A stretch of 64,000 nt of DNA from Bog-473 sp963742035 (lineage in GTDB: Bacteria > Actinomycetota > Acidimicrobiia > Acidimicrobiales > RAAP-2): the NCBI GenBank assembly GCA_963742035.1, contig CAVUKH010000006.1:62001-126000 (forward strand). The letters run 5' to 3'. Position numbers and translations under genes: made by a program. Under the pieces are notes generated by a model. That model saw nothing but the letters and a program-made list of their open reading frames with translations. It ran no database searches and had not been told where the DNA came from. Below, in pieces: positions 1 through 8,974 of the stretch (positions are counted from its first letter, which is position 1; the number at the start of each line of letters is the position of its first letter).

Positions 1-1041
1 GGGGTCGCTCCCGCCGGGGAGATCGGCCACCACGACGTCGACCTCGTGCTTGTGCTCCCACTCGTAGACGCGCGACGTCGCACTCTGTCCAGCCGCGTCT
101 GCGTCGTAGGCCAACACAATGCGCTTGGCGAAGTTCCGCAACAGGGTGAAGTGCTCCTCGGCCAGTGCGGTGCCACAGGTGGCGACCGCCCACGGCACAC
201 CGGCCTGAAATGCACCGATCACATCCGTGTAGCCCTCGCACACCACGACCTCGCCCTGAGCGATGACGCCCTTCTTGGCCCAGTTGAGCGCGTAGAGCGT
301 GCGGCGTTTGGAGTAGATCGGCGACTCCTGCGAGTTCTTGTACTTCGGCTCCGGTCGGTCGGACGGGGCCAGTCCGGGCCGCGACGGCAGGATACGACCC
401 CCGATCGCGACCGGCCGACCGGAGGGGTCGCAGATCGGAAAAAGGATGCGGGCCCGAAAGAAATCCTGCACGCGGCCGCGCCTGTTGATGAAGCCGAGCC
501 CGGCGTCGGAGAGGACCTTCTCGGGCAGCTTGAGCGACGTCGCCATGGCGTCCCAGTCGTCGGGCGCCCAACCCAAACGGAACTGCCGCACGATGTCCCC
601 GTCGTAGCCGCGCGAGCGGAGGTAGTCGCGGGCGGGGCCGGCGTCGGGCGAGCGAAGGAGGCGCTGGTGGTACCACTCGACGGCGCGCTCCATGGCGTCG
701 AGTAGTTCGGAACGGCGCTTGTGGTCGCGTCCCATCTCCTGGTCCTCGTGCAACGTGACGCCGGCCCGGTCGGCCAAGAAGCGAACGGCATCGACGAAAT
801 CGAGGTGGTCCATGGCCCGGACGAAGCTGATGGCGTCGCCGGACTCCTGGCAGCCGAAGCAGTAGTAGAAGCCTTCCTCGGCGTTGACACTGAAGGAGGG
901 CGTCTTCTCGGTGTGGAAGGGGCACAGCCCGCTCCAGCGGCGGCCGACCTTCTTGAGCGCGGCGTGCTCGCTGATCAGCCCCACGATGTCGGTCGCTGCC
1001 CGGACCTGAGCCACCTCCTCGTCCGGTATCCCCACAGCCAT
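1..1041 (-). CDS. dnaG: DNA primase DnaG, N-terminal 347 residues (runs off the left edge)
   Basis: Synthesises RNA primers for replication at the fork. The frame is open from an ATG at 1041 to base 1, so the C-terminal helicase-binding part lies outside the window. A CHC2 zinc finger is complete (Cys40, His43, Cys61, Cys64) inside the segment CPFHTEKTPSF...YYCFGC. The Toprim core begins with EGYTDVIGAF (Glu269) and continues to LAYDADAAGQ, which supplies the acidic metal-binding residues. No Shine-Dalgarno sequence precedes the ATG. The gene is divergent from the small membrane protein at 1107. Assignment is certain; only the missing end is unknown. Confidence 0.97.
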   Translation of the reverse strand, partial: MAVGIPDEEVAQVRAATDIVGLISEHAALKKVGRRWSGLCPFHTEKTPSFSVNAEEGFYYCFGCQESGDAISFVRAMDHLDFVDAVRFLADRAGVTLHEDQEMGRDHKRRSELLDAMERAVEWYHQRLLRSPDAGPARDYLRSRGYDGDIVRQFRLGWAPDDWDAMATSLKLPEKVLSDAGLGFINRRGRVQDFFRARILFPICDPSGRPVAIGGRILPSRPGLAPSDRPEPKYKNSQESPIYSKRRTLYALNWAKKGVIAQGEVVVCEGYTDVIGAFQAGVPWAVATCGTALAEEHFTLLRNFAKRIVLAYDADAAGQSATSRVYEWEHKHEVDVVVADLPGGSDP

Positions 1042-1106
1042 GACGGTACCGCGGCGCTGTCCCCGCCCCGACCGGTCCCCGACCGGTTCTGGCCTAGCTT
1101 CGCTGC

Positions 1107-1337
1107 ATGGCTGTCACGATCTACGGCGTCTGCGCCCTGACCTTCATGATGGGCATGTACGCCTTGGAGGCCCGGGGCAGGGTCTTCGTCCTGGCCTTCG
1201 CCCTCGGCTGCGCCTTGTCCAGCTCGTATGGCTTCTTGTCCGGGGCCTGGCCCTTCGGCGTGGTCGAGGCCCTCTGGACCCTCATTGCGCTGCGGCGCTA
1301 CCTCCTGGCCGGGCGCTCGGGTGAGGCCACGTCATAG
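1107..1337 (+). CDS. Small two-helix membrane protein, function unknown
   Basis: A 76-residue protein with two hydrophobic stretches (about residues 3-20 and 26-50) and a basic tail (LRRYLLAGR). I do not recognise a named domain. The start is supported by a TAGCTT -10-like hexamer at 1095-1100, six nt before the ATG, with no ribosome binding site, the leaderless layout seen repeatedly in this window. It lies between dnaG and ppdK and stops 21 bp from the ppdK stop codon, convergently. Codon use matches the neighbours, so I take it as a real gene. Confidence 0.7.
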   Translation: MAVTIYGVCALTFMMGMYALEARGRVFVLAFALGCALSSSYGFLSGAWPFGVVEALWTLIALRRYLLAGRSGEATS

Positions 1338-1358
1338 CGGGCGCCCACCGGGAGAGGG

Positions 1359-4031
1359 CTACTCCTTCTCCGCCAGGACGGCCTGGGCGGCGGCCAACCG
1401 GGCCACCGGGACCCGGAAGGGCGAGCAGCTCACATAGTCGAGCCCGGCGTCGTAGAAGAGACCGATCGACTGGGGGTCTCCCCCGTGCTCGCCGCACACG
1501 CCGACCTTCAGGCCGGGCCGGGTGGACCGGCCCCGCTCGGTCCCGAGGCGTACCAGCTCCCCGACACCGTCGAAGTCCACCACCTCGAACGGGTTGCGCG
1601 GCAACAGGCCCAGCTCCAGATAGGCGTCCATCATGCGGCCTTCGACGTCATCACGCGAGAAGCCGAACGTCATCTGCGTCAGGTCGTTCGTCCCGAAGGA
1701 GAAGAAGTCGGCCACCTCGGCGATCTCGGCGGCCCGCAGGGCGGCCCGCGGCGTCTCGATCATCGTCCCGATGGTCACCTCGAGCGCACCCCGCCTCGTC
1801 GTGCCGGCCTTCGCTCCCTTCGAGGGCTTCGGCGCCCGCTCCTTGTTGACCGCGACCACGGCGTCCTCGACCCACCCGCGTGCCAACGCGAGCTCGGCCC
1901 GGGTCACCGTCAGAGGGATCATGATCTCGACGATGGGGTGCCCACCGTCGGCGACCCGCTGGCGAGCCGCCTCCATGAGGGCGCGCACCTGCATGGCGTA
2001 GAGACCGGGCTTGATCACCCCCAGCCGCACGCCGCGCGTCCCGAGCATGGGATTGGCCTCTTTCCAGGACAGGGCGGCCTCGTAGAGGCGGCGCTCCTCG
2101 GGGTTCAGCCCAACGGTGGCCTCTTTGTGCGCCAGCTCCTCGGTGGAGGGCAGGAACTCGTGCAGCGGCGGGTCGAGGAGGCGCACGGTGACCGGGAGCC
2201 CGTCCATGGCCGCCAGAATGGCGATGAAGTCCTCGCGCTGGACGACGCGCAGCTCCTCGAGTGCCTCGGTCTCCTCGAGTGGCGAGTGGGCCAGGATCAT
2301 CCGGCGGACCACGGGGAGGCGGTCCTCGCCCAGGAACATGTGCTCGGTGCGGCAGAGGCCGATCCCCTCGGCGCCGAGCTTGCGCGCGTTGGCGGCGTCA
2401 TCACCCGTGTCGGCATTGGCCCGCACGGCCAGCTTGCCCTTGCGGATGACATCGGCCCAGGAGAGCACGGTGTCGAAAGCGGCAGGTGGCTTGGCCGCGG
2501 TCAGCGGTACCTCGCCGGCCACGACGATGCCCTCTCCCCCGTCGAGGGAGACCCAGTCCCCCTCGAAGAGGGTGATGCCGTTGGCCGTCACCTGATGGTC
2601 ACCCAAGCGGAGCACCTCGGCGCCGACGACGGCCGGCTTGCCCCAGCCGCGGGCCACGACGGCGGCGTGGCTGACCAGCCCGCCCCGCGCCGTGAGGATC
2701 CCCTCGGAGGCGAGCATGCCGTGCACGTCCTCGGGCGACGTCTCGTTGCGCACCAGCACGACGGGCTCGCCGCGCTCGGCCGCAGCGGCGGCATCGTTGG
2801 CCGTGAAATAGATGCGACCCACCGCCGCACCGGGACTGGCGCCGAGACCCTTGGCCCACGTGTCGTGGCCGGAACTCGCGAACTGGGGGTGCAACACGGA
2901 GTCGAGGTGGTCTTCGGTGATGCGCGAGACGGCCTCGGCCTTGGAGATCCCGAGGTCGCTCGGGCGCACCATGTCCACCGCCATCCTCAACGCGGCGGCG
3001 CCGGTGCGCTTGCCCACCCGGGTCTGGAGCATCCAGAGCTTGCCCTGCTCGATGGTGAACTCGGTGTCGCACATGTCCTGGTAGTGACCCTCGAGCCTGG
3101 TGAAGATCCTGAGCAACTCCGCATGCACCTGGGGGAACTGCTTCTTGAGCTCCGAAATCGGTTCCGTGTTGCGGATGCCGGCCACGACGTCTTCACCCTG
3201 GGCGTTGACCAGGAAATCGCCGTAGGCGCCCTTGGTGCCGGTGGCGGGGTCGCGGGTGAAGCCGACGCCGGTGCCCGAGTTGTCGTCGCGGTTACCGAAG
3301 ACCATGGCCTGGACGTTGACGGCGGTGCCGAGGTCGTGTGCGATGCGCTCCCGGTCTCGGTACGCGATGGCGCGGGGACCGTTCCAGCTACGGAACACGG
3401 CCTCGATGGCGCCGCGCAGCTGCTCGGCCGGCCTCTGTGGGAAGGGCTTGCCCGTGTGGCGCTCCACGATCTGCTGGTAGGAGTCGACGAGATAGCGCAG
3501 CAGCTCGGTCGGGACTTTGGCGTCAGACGTCGTCCCGGCCAGCTCCTTGGCGGCGTCGAAGAGCGAGTCGAACTCATCCGCGGGGAGCTCCAGGACGATG
3601 CGGGCGTACATGGCGATGAAGCGCCGGTATGAGTCGAAGGCGAAGCGCTCGTCGCCCGTCTGCTTGGCCAGGCCCTCCACGGACTCGTCGTTCAGGCCTA
3701 GGTTGAGGACCGTGTCCATCATCCCGGGCATGGAGAACTTCGCCCCCGAGCGCACCGACACCAGCAACGGATCGCTGGCGTCGCCGATGGTCTTGCCCAT
3801 CGCCTTCTCGAGCCTGGCGCGGGCGCCGGCCACCTCGGCGTCGAGCTCCTTGGGCCAGCCACCGGCCATGTAGGCGCGGCAGGCGTCGGTGGAGATGGTG
3901 AAACCAGGCGGTACCGGGAGCTGGAGGACCGACGTCATTTCGGCCAGGTTGGCGCCCTTGCCACCGAGGAGATCCTTGAGCTCCATGGGCGGGCGGGCGT
4001 GCTTGTGGTCGAAATCGAAGACGAACGGCAT
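1359..4031 (-). CDS. ppdK: Pyruvate, phosphate dikinase
   Basis: Interconverts pyruvate + ATP + Pi with PEP + AMP + PPi in the cytoplasm. The 890-residue length is normal for the family. The nucleotide-binding N-terminus begins with FDFDHKHARPPMELKDLLGGKGANLAEM-type sequence. The phosphorylated histidine sits in GGLVSHAAVVARG at residue 455, and the C-terminal PEP-binding barrel carries the catalytic cysteine in VCGEHGGDP (about residue 846). The start at 4031 is chosen because AAGGAGG lies five nt upstream; an in-frame upstream codon at 4118 would add 29 residues unlike the family. The gene is monocistronic, with a promoter region before 4127. Confidence 0.97.
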   Translation of the reverse strand: MPFVFDFDHKHARPPMELKDLLGGKGANLAEMTSVLQLPVPPGFTISTDACRAYMAGGWPKELDAEVAGARARLEKAMGKTIGDASDPLLVSVRSGAKFSMPGMMDTVLNLGLNDESVEGLAKQTGDERFAFDSYRRFIAMYARIVLELPADEFDSLFDAAKELAGTTSDAKVPTELLRYLVDSYQQIVERHTGKPFPQRPAEQLRGAIEAVFRSWNGPRAIAYRDRERIAHDLGTAVNVQAMVFGNRDDNSGTGVGFTRDPATGTKGAYGDFLVNAQGEDVVAGIRNTEPISELKKQFPQVHAELLRIFTRLEGHYQDMCDTEFTIEQGKLWMLQTRVGKRTGAAALRMAVDMVRPSDLGISKAEAVSRITEDHLDSVLHPQFASSGHDTWAKGLGASPGAAVGRIYFTANDAAAAAERGEPVVLVRNETSPEDVHGMLASEGILTARGGLVSHAAVVARGWGKPAVVGAEVLRLGDHQVTANGITLFEGDWVSLDGGEGIVVAGEVPLTAAKPPAAFDTVLSWADVIRKGKLAVRANADTGDDAANARKLGAEGIGLCRTEHMFLGEDRLPVVRRMILAHSPLEETEALEELRVVQREDFIAILAAMDGLPVTVRLLDPPLHEFLPSTEELAHKEATVGLNPEERRLYEAALSWKEANPMLGTRGVRLGVIKPGLYAMQVRALMEAARQRVADGGHPIVEIMIPLTVTRAELALARGWVEDAVVAVNKERAPKPSKGAKAGTTRRGALEVTIGTMIETPRAALRAAEIAEVADFFSFGTNDLTQMTFGFSRDDVEGRMMDAYLELGLLPRNPFEVVDFDGVGELVRLGTERGRSTRPGLKVGVCGEHGGDPQSIGLFYDAGLDYVSCSPFRVPVARLAAAQAVLAEKE

Positions 4032-4096
4032 CGGGCCTCCTTGCCCTGGACGGGCGAACCGCATCGTGAAGCGCGGTCGCTCGAACTGATGGCCCC

Positions 4097-4127
4097 TCCC
4101 AACTTGGGACAGGGCCAACTCAGCCTA
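4097..4127 (-). promoter_or_regulatory. Probable ppdK promoter with a 13-bp palindrome
   Basis: On the minus strand TAGGCT (4127-4122) matches the TAnnnT -10 pattern of this window and would start transcription near 4115. Just downstream, 4097-4109 reads TCCCAACTTGGGA, a palindrome except for its central base, placed where a repressor could block initiation or where the leader could fold. No regulator is identified. Confidence 0.35.
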
Positions 4128-4141
4128 GTTTCCTTCCGGCC

Positions 4142-4636
4142 TTACTCCGATGCGTCCGGGGGCCCGACATCGCCCTTCGGTGCACCGGCCACTTGGCGCT
4201 GAAAGACCTCCTTGGCCTGGCGCATGAAGTCGCGCACGATGGCGAGCTCATCGGCCTTGAAGCGCTGCGCCACCTGGCGCATCTCCTCGGCGACGGGCTG
4301 TTGCAGGCCGTCCAGGCGCTGACGGGCCGCCGGGACGATCTCGACCCAGACGCGGCGCCGGTCCTCGGTATCGCGTCGCCGCGTCACCATGCCCGCCTCC
4401 TCGAGGCGGTCCAGCATGAAGGTCACCGCCCCGGTGGTCAGGCCACTCTGCTCGGCCAGGCGGCCCGCGGTCATGGGTCCGAGACGGCCAATAAGGTCGA
4501 GGCATCGCATGTCGGTCCTGCTCAGCTTCAGCTTCTTGGCCACGCCGTCGTCGAAGTCACTGGCGGCGCCCAGATACCCCATGATCTCCGAGCGCAGCTG
4601 CTGCGCCAGCTCCGATCGAGACCATTGTCTTGACAC
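4142..4636 (-). CDS. MarR-family transcriptional regulator
   Basis: Winged-helix repressor of 164 residues if started at GTG 4636. The core has the helix-turn-helix LGPMTAGRLAEQSGLTTGAV followed by the wing DTEDRRRVWVEI, the usual MarR DAR-type signature. It is divergent from a drug-exporter-like ABC operon and probably controls it and itself. I prefer GTG 4636 because TAAAGT lies seven nt upstream of it (leaderless layout). TTG 4669 would add 11 residues and would overlap the first base of the ABC gene's ATG. The ligand is unknown. Confidence 0.88.
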   Translation of the reverse strand: MSRQWSRSELAQQLRSEIMGYLGAASDFDDGVAKKLKLSRTDMRCLDLIGRLGPMTAGRLAEQSGLTTGAVTFMLDRLEEAGMVTRRRDTEDRRRVWVEIVPAARQRLDGLQQPVAEEMRQVAQRFKADELAIVRDFMRQAKEVFQRQVAGAPKGDVGPPDASE

Positions 4637-4671
4637 ATAAGTAACTTTATCACTAAGTTTCTTTAGCAATG
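4630..4671. promoter_or_regulatory. Divergent MarR/ABC promoter with imperfect dyad operator
   Basis: Plus strand: TTGACA at 4630-4635, 18-bp spacer, TAAGTT at 4654-4659, and the ABC ATG at 4669. Minus strand: TAAAGT (4649-4644) seven nt before the MarR GTG. Between them AAGTAACTT (4639-4647) is a near-perfect palindrome, and a wider imperfect dyad TAAGTAAC / ATCACTAAG spans both promoters. This AT-rich patch stands out in high-GC DNA. It is the expected site for autoregulation by the MarR protein. Confidence 0.6.
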
Positions 4672-5721
4672 GCTAAATCTTTCAACCCGAGGCTGGCGGT
4701 CGAGGCCCACGACCTCGTGAAGGTCTTCCCGCGTGGCAACGTCCGCGCGCTCGACGGGGTCTCCCTCGAGGTCGAGGCCGGCACGGTGCTCGGGCTGCTC
4801 GGCCCGAACGGGGCGGGCAAGACCACCGTCGTGCGCGTCCTCTCCACGATCCTCGGTCCCGACAAGGGGCGCGCCTCGGTCCTCGGCCATGACGTGGTCG
4901 CCGAGCCCGACGCGGTGCGTCGCATCATCGGGCTGGCCGGGCAGTACGCCGCGGTGGACGAGAACCTCACGGGCCGAGAGAACATCCACATGGTGGCGCG
5001 CCTCTCCCACCTGAGCCGCAAGGTGTCGGCGCGCCGGGCCAACGAGCTGCTCGAGGAATTTGGCCTGTCCGGCGCCGGAGATCGCGTGCTGAAGACCTAC
5101 TCGGGTGGCATGCGCAGGCGGTTGGACCTCGCGGCAGCACTCGTGGCCAACCCACCCGTCCTCTTCCTCGACGAGCCCACCACGGGCTTGGATCCGCAGA
5201 GCCGGCAGGGCCTGTGGGTGGCCATCGAGGAACTGGTGCGCGAGGGCACGACGGTGCTGTTGACCACCCAGTACCTCGAAGAAGCCGACCGGCTGGCCCG
5301 CGACATCGTGGTCATCGACCACGGACGCGTCATCGCCGAGGGCACCCCGGCCCAGCTCAAGGCCGACCTGGGGACCTCGGTCGTGTCGGTGACCGTGGGA
5401 GACCGTGATGCCGTGGGCCGCGCCGTCGAACTTCTCGCGCCGTTCTCCGAGAAAGCGCCGATCGTCGAGGACCTCGTCATCGAGCTGACGGTCACGGACG
5501 GGCCCCGGGCGGGTGCCGACGTGCTCCGCTCGCTCGACGCTGCGCAGATCGCCATCGCGGGCCTGGCCTTGCGCGAGCCCAGCCTCGACGACGTCTTCCT
5601 CAACCTGACCGGGCACAAGACCATGATCGAAGAGGAAGCCGAGGAAGAGGCGGCGAAGCCCAAGCGGAGCTTCGGCCGGGCGCACAAGCACGGCGTGGCC
5701 GACGGAAAGGATGCCGCATGA
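4669..5721 (+). CDS. ABC exporter ATP-binding protein, DrrA (daunorubicin-resistance) type
   Basis: The 350-residue ATPase energises export by the membrane partner encoded immediately downstream. Walker A is GPNGAGKTT (about residues 45-53), the signature is YSGGMRRRLDLAAALV and Walker B is LFLDEPTTGLDP, followed by an H-loop segment. The C-terminal domain after about residue 225 resembles the DrrA/CcmA regulatory tail. The ATG has no Shine-Dalgarno sequence and follows a strong -10, so translation is probably leaderless. The stop overlaps the permease start by ATGA. Substrate cannot be read from the sequence; a drug or lipid-like compound is likely given the MarR regulator. Confidence 0.93.
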   Translation: MAKSFNPRLAVEAHDLVKVFPRGNVRALDGVSLEVEAGTVLGLLGPNGAGKTTVVRVLSTILGPDKGRASVLGHDVVAEPDAVRRIIGLAGQYAAVDENLTGRENIHMVARLSHLSRKVSARRANELLEEFGLSGAGDRVLKTYSGGMRRRLDLAAALVANPPVLFLDEPTTGLDPQSRQGLWVAIEELVREGTTVLLTTQYLEEADRLARDIVVIDHGRVIAEGTPAQLKADLGTSVVSVTVGDRDAVGRAVELLAPFSEKAPIVEDLVIELTVTDGPRAGADVLRSLDAAQIAIAGLALREPSLDDVFLNLTGHKTMIEEEAEEEAAKPKRSFGRAHKHGVADGKDAA

Positions 5722-6542
5722 CGACCACCACCATCACCGCACCGGTCCCCGTCCTGCAGCCGAGCCAGGGCAACCGCCTGACGTGGGTGATCGCCGACAT
5801 CGGAACGATGACGAAGCGCAACCTCCTCGCACTCGTCAGGACCCCCGAGGCGCTCTTCTTCACGACCTTGCAGCCCATCATGTTCACGCTGCTCTTCACG
5901 TACGTCTTCGGTGGCGCCATCCACGTCCCAGGCGGCCACTACATCGAGTTCCTGATGCCGGGCATCTTCGTGCAGACCGTCATCTTCGGCGCCATGAGCG
6001 CGGCGTCGGGGCTCTCCGAGGACCTCCACAAAGGCCTGATCGAGCGCTTCCGGGCCCTTCCGATGAGCCGCTCCGCCGTGCTGGCCGGGCGCACGACCTC
6101 AGATGTCGTCCGCAACGTCTTCGTGGTCGCGCTGATCACGATCGTCGGCTACGCCGTCGGCTTTCGCATCGGGACCAACGTGGCACTGTTCCTGTGCGGC
6201 GCATTGTTGATCCTGTTCTTCGCCTATGCGTTGGCTTGGGGCTTCGCCATCATCGGCCTGTCCGCGCCCAACGCAGAGACGGCCCAGGTCATGGTCTTCC
6301 CATTGATCTTCCCGCTGCTCTTCGCCTCGTCCGCCTTCGTCCCCGTGGCCACCATGCCGGGCTGGCTGCAGGGGTTCGCCGAGCATCAACCCGTGACCCA
6401 GGTCGTCGACGGCACGCGTTCGCTGATGGTCGGCGGCGTGCTGCACAACTCGGGCGCCGTGGTAGCCGCCCTGTTGTGGACGATCGGCCTGCTGGTGCTC
6501 CTGGTGCCGATCGCTGTGCGTAAGTACCGCAAGGTCGCCTGA
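5718..6542 (+). CDS. ABC-2 type exporter permease, DrrB-like
   Basis: A 274-residue ABC-2 membrane subunit with about six hydrophobic segments. It carries the family pattern FFTTLQPIMFTLLFTYVFGGAI near residues 47-67, then the FLMPGIFVQTVIFGAM region and a late GWLQGFAEHQPVTQVVDGTR loop. It starts inside the ATPase stop codon (ATGA overlap), implying translational coupling and a two-gene exporter. It converges on glyS with a 12-bp gap and no visible terminator. Confidence 0.93.
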   Translation: MTTTTITAPVPVLQPSQGNRLTWVIADIGTMTKRNLLALVRTPEALFFTTLQPIMFTLLFTYVFGGAIHVPGGHYIEFLMPGIFVQTVIFGAMSAASGLSEDLHKGLIERFRALPMSRSAVLAGRTTSDVVRNVFVVALITIVGYAVGFRIGTNVALFLCGALLILFFAYALAWGFAIIGLSAPNAETAQVMVFPLIFPLLFASSAFVPVATMPGWLQGFAEHQPVTQVVDGTRSLMVGGVLHNSGAVVAALLWTIGLLVLLVPIAVRKYRKVA

Positions 6543-6554
6543 GCGACCGCTCCC

Positions 6555-7889
6555 CTACTCCTCGCCGGTGCGCCGGCGCAGCTCCCCGAGCAGCTCGGCG
6601 ATGGGGACCCGGACCTGCTCGGTGGAGTCCCGGTCGCGCACGGTGACCGCGTCGTCCTCAAGCGAGTCGAAGTCGACCGTGACGCACCAGGGCGTGCCCA
6701 CCTCGTCCTGGCGCCGGTAGCGCTTGCCGATGCCCTGAGTCACGTCGTAATCGCACATGAAGTGCGGCTGCAAGGTCTTCAAAACCTGGCGGGCCAGCGG
6801 CTCGAGCGTGTCCTTCTTGGACAGCGGCAGCACGGCCACCTGGTACGGCGCCAGGCGCCAGTGCAGGCGAAGCACGGTGCGGGCATCCCCGCCGACCTCG
6901 TCCTCGTCGTAGGCCGCGAGCAGGAACGCCATCATCGTCCGGGTGGCGCCCGCGGCCGGTTCGATGACGTACGGCGTGTATCGCTGGTTGGTCTGAGGGT
7001 CGAAGTAGTCGAGCTTCTCGCCTGAGGCCGCGGCGTGGGCCGACAGGTCGAAGTCACCCCGGTTGGCGATGCCCTCCAACTCGTCCCATCCCCAGGGAAA
7101 GAGGAACTCCACGTCGGCGGTGCCCCGCGAGTAGTGCGACAGCTCACTCTGCTCGTGGTGGCGCAGGTGCAGCTTGTCGGCCGGGATGCCGAGGTCGAGG
7201 TACCAGTTCATGCGTTCGTTGAGCCAGTACTCGAACCACTGCTGAGCCTCGGCGGGCGGGACGAAGTATTCCATCTCCATCTGTTCGAACTCACGGGTGC
7301 GGAAGACGAAGTTCTGGGGCGTGATCTCGTTGCGGAAGGACTTGCCGACCTGGGCAATGCCGAAGGGCGGCTTCTTGCGCGTCGTCCCCAGCACGTTGGC
7401 GAAGTTGGTGAACATGCCCTGCGCCGTCTCAGGGCGCAGATAGGCCACGTGGCCCTCGTCCTGCACGGGCCCGGCGTGGGTCTTGAACATGAGGTTGAAG
7501 GCCCGGGCCTCTGTCAGGTCCTTGGACCCACAGTTGGGACAAACGCCGTCGATCTTGTCCTCGCGCCAGCGCTCGTGGCAGTTCCTGCAGTCGACCAGGG
7601 GGTCGGTGAAGGTGGCCAGATGCCCCGAGGCGGCCCAGACGGCCGGCGGACCGAGGATGGCGGCGTCGAGGCCCACCACGTCGTCGCGCTCTTGGACCAT
7701 GGCGCGCCACCAGGCATCCTTGACGTTGCGCAGCATGTTGACCCCGAGCGGACCGTAGTCGTAGGTGGAGCGGAACCCGCCGTAGATCTCGGCCGAGGGG
7801 AAGATGAAGCCGCGGTGGCGGCACAGCCGCACCACCTTCTCCATCAGGTCGTCGGTGGCAGCCTGGGGCGCCTCGGCGGTCTCTGTCAT
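6555..7889 (-). CDS. glyS: Glycyl-tRNA synthetase, homodimeric type
   Basis: Charges tRNA-Gly. 444 residues, a class II synthetase of the single-chain type: YDYGPLG near the N-terminus, AYLRPETAQGMFTNF (motif 2 region), FGIAQVGKSFRNEITP, then FRTREFEQMEMEYF. Four cysteines (CRNC...CPNC) form a zinc-binding insert. The start ATG at 7889 overlaps the hemW stop as ATGA, so the two are likely co-translated. The longer open frame upstream to 8252 has no synthetase character and was dropped. Confidence 0.97.
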   Translation of the reverse strand: MTETAEAPQAATDDLMEKVVRLCRHRGFIFPSAEIYGGFRSTYDYGPLGVNMLRNVKDAWWRAMVQERDDVVGLDAAILGPPAVWAASGHLATFTDPLVDCRNCHERWREDKIDGVCPNCGSKDLTEARAFNLMFKTHAGPVQDEGHVAYLRPETAQGMFTNFANVLGTTRKKPPFGIAQVGKSFRNEITPQNFVFRTREFEQMEMEYFVPPAEAQQWFEYWLNERMNWYLDLGIPADKLHLRHHEQSELSHYSRGTADVEFLFPWGWDELEGIANRGDFDLSAHAAASGEKLDYFDPQTNQRYTPYVIEPAAGATRTMMAFLLAAYDEDEVGGDARTVLRLHWRLAPYQVAVLPLSKKDTLEPLARQVLKTLQPHFMCDYDVTQGIGKRYRRQDEVGTPWCVTVDFDSLEDDAVTVRDRDSTEQVRVPIAELLGELRRRTGEE

Positions 7890-8974
7890 CGGTGCAGGAT
7901 ACCGGAGCGGATTCTGGCGCTGACCTCGTTGGCCAGCAACCGGCCCCGCACCGCGAGCACGGCGCGGCCGTCGATCCGTTCGACGAGGCCGTCGAGGTCC
8001 TCGGGGCGTTCGAGGCTCTCCCAGGGCACGCCGGTGGGTGTGCGCAGCGAGAGCGACAGCGCCTCGAACTCCCTCTGCTCGGCGGTCAGCACCTCGCGTC
8101 CCCCCTCGGGCGAGCGCCCGGCCGCAACGGCGTCGATGTAGCGGTCCGGCGTGCGCACATTCCACCAGCGCGTGCCGGCCCGGTGCGAGTGGGCCGCCGA
8201 GCCGATGCCCACGTAGTCGCCCTGCTCCCAGTAGAGGTGGTTGTGCCGGCATTCGTGACCGGGTCTGGCCCAGTTGGAGATCTCCTCCCAGTGGTAGCCG
8301 GCCGCGGTGAGGACGGCCTCGGCCCGCTCGTAGCGCAGGGCCTCGACGTCGTCGTCCGGATGACGCGCCGAGTCGGCGGCCAGCGGGGTGCCGGGCTCGA
8401 CCGTCAGGCCGTACGCGCTCAGGTGCGGCGGCGGACGGTCGAGCGCGAGGACGTGGTCCAGCGTGGCCGCCCAGTCGTCGTCGCTCTCGGTGGCGGCTCC
8501 GAAGATCAGGTCGAGGTTCCAGGTGGCGAAGCCGGCGGCGTGCACGGCGGCGGCGATGGTCTCGGCCGCATGCGGCACATGGCGCCGGCCGAGGCCGGCC
8601 AGGACGTGCGCTTGGGTCGACTGCAGGCCGAAGGAGACGCGGGTGACGCCGGCACGCCGGTACGTCGCGAGGTGGGCCTCATCGGCATCTTCGGGGTTGC
8701 ACTCCACCGTGACCTCGGCGCCCGGCGCCCGGGGGATGGACTCGAGGATGCGGGCGAGGGTGTCGGGGTGGAGGCGGGAGGGCGTGCCCCCTCCGAAGAA
8801 GACAGATGTCGGGAGCGCGAGGTCACCCGTCCCGAAGACCCGTCGCAATTCGAGGACGCAGGCGTCGGCATAGCGCTCCATGAGATGGTCGCGATCGGTA
8901 TAGGTGGCGAATGCGCAGTAGTCGCAGCGTTCCCGGCAGAACGGGACGTGGACGTAGACGCCGAAAGGGGTCAA
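7886..8974 (-). CDS. hemW: HemW-like radical SAM protein (coproporphyrinogen-III-oxidase-like)
   Basis: Radical SAM protein of the HemN/HemW family; members without the HemN cysteine motif act in heme handling rather than as true oxidases. With start TTG 8974 it has 362 residues and begins MTPFGVYVHVPFC, putting the CxxxCxxC cluster at Cys13, Cys17 and Cys20. FFGGGTPS follows near residue 70. The TTG overlaps the recO stop as TTGA, and the stop overlaps glyS. The upstream extension to 9244 is recO in another frame. Confidence 0.93.
   Translation of the reverse strand: MTPFGVYVHVPFCRERCDYCAFATYTDRDHLMERYADACVLELRRVFGTGDLALPTSVFFGGGTPSRLHPDTLARILESIPRAPGAEVTVECNPEDADEAHLATYRRAGVTRVSFGLQSTQAHVLAGLGRRHVPHAAETIAAAVHAAGFATWNLDLIFGAATESDDDWAATLDHVLALDRPPPHLSAYGLTVEPGTPLAADSARHPDDDVEALRYERAEAVLTAAGYHWEEISNWARPGHECRHNHLYWEQGDYVGIGSAAHSHRAGTRWWNVRTPDRYIDAVAAGRSPEGGREVLTAEQREFEALSLSLRTPTGVPWESLERPEDLDGLVERIDGRAVLAVRGRLLANEVSARIRSGILHR

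Noticed and set aside
1485..3632. A 715-codon open frame on the plus strand across ppdK
   Set aside because: It is antisense to ppdK, whose catalytic motifs are intact, and its translation is an Arg/Gly/His-rich product of high-GC third-position bias with no domain.
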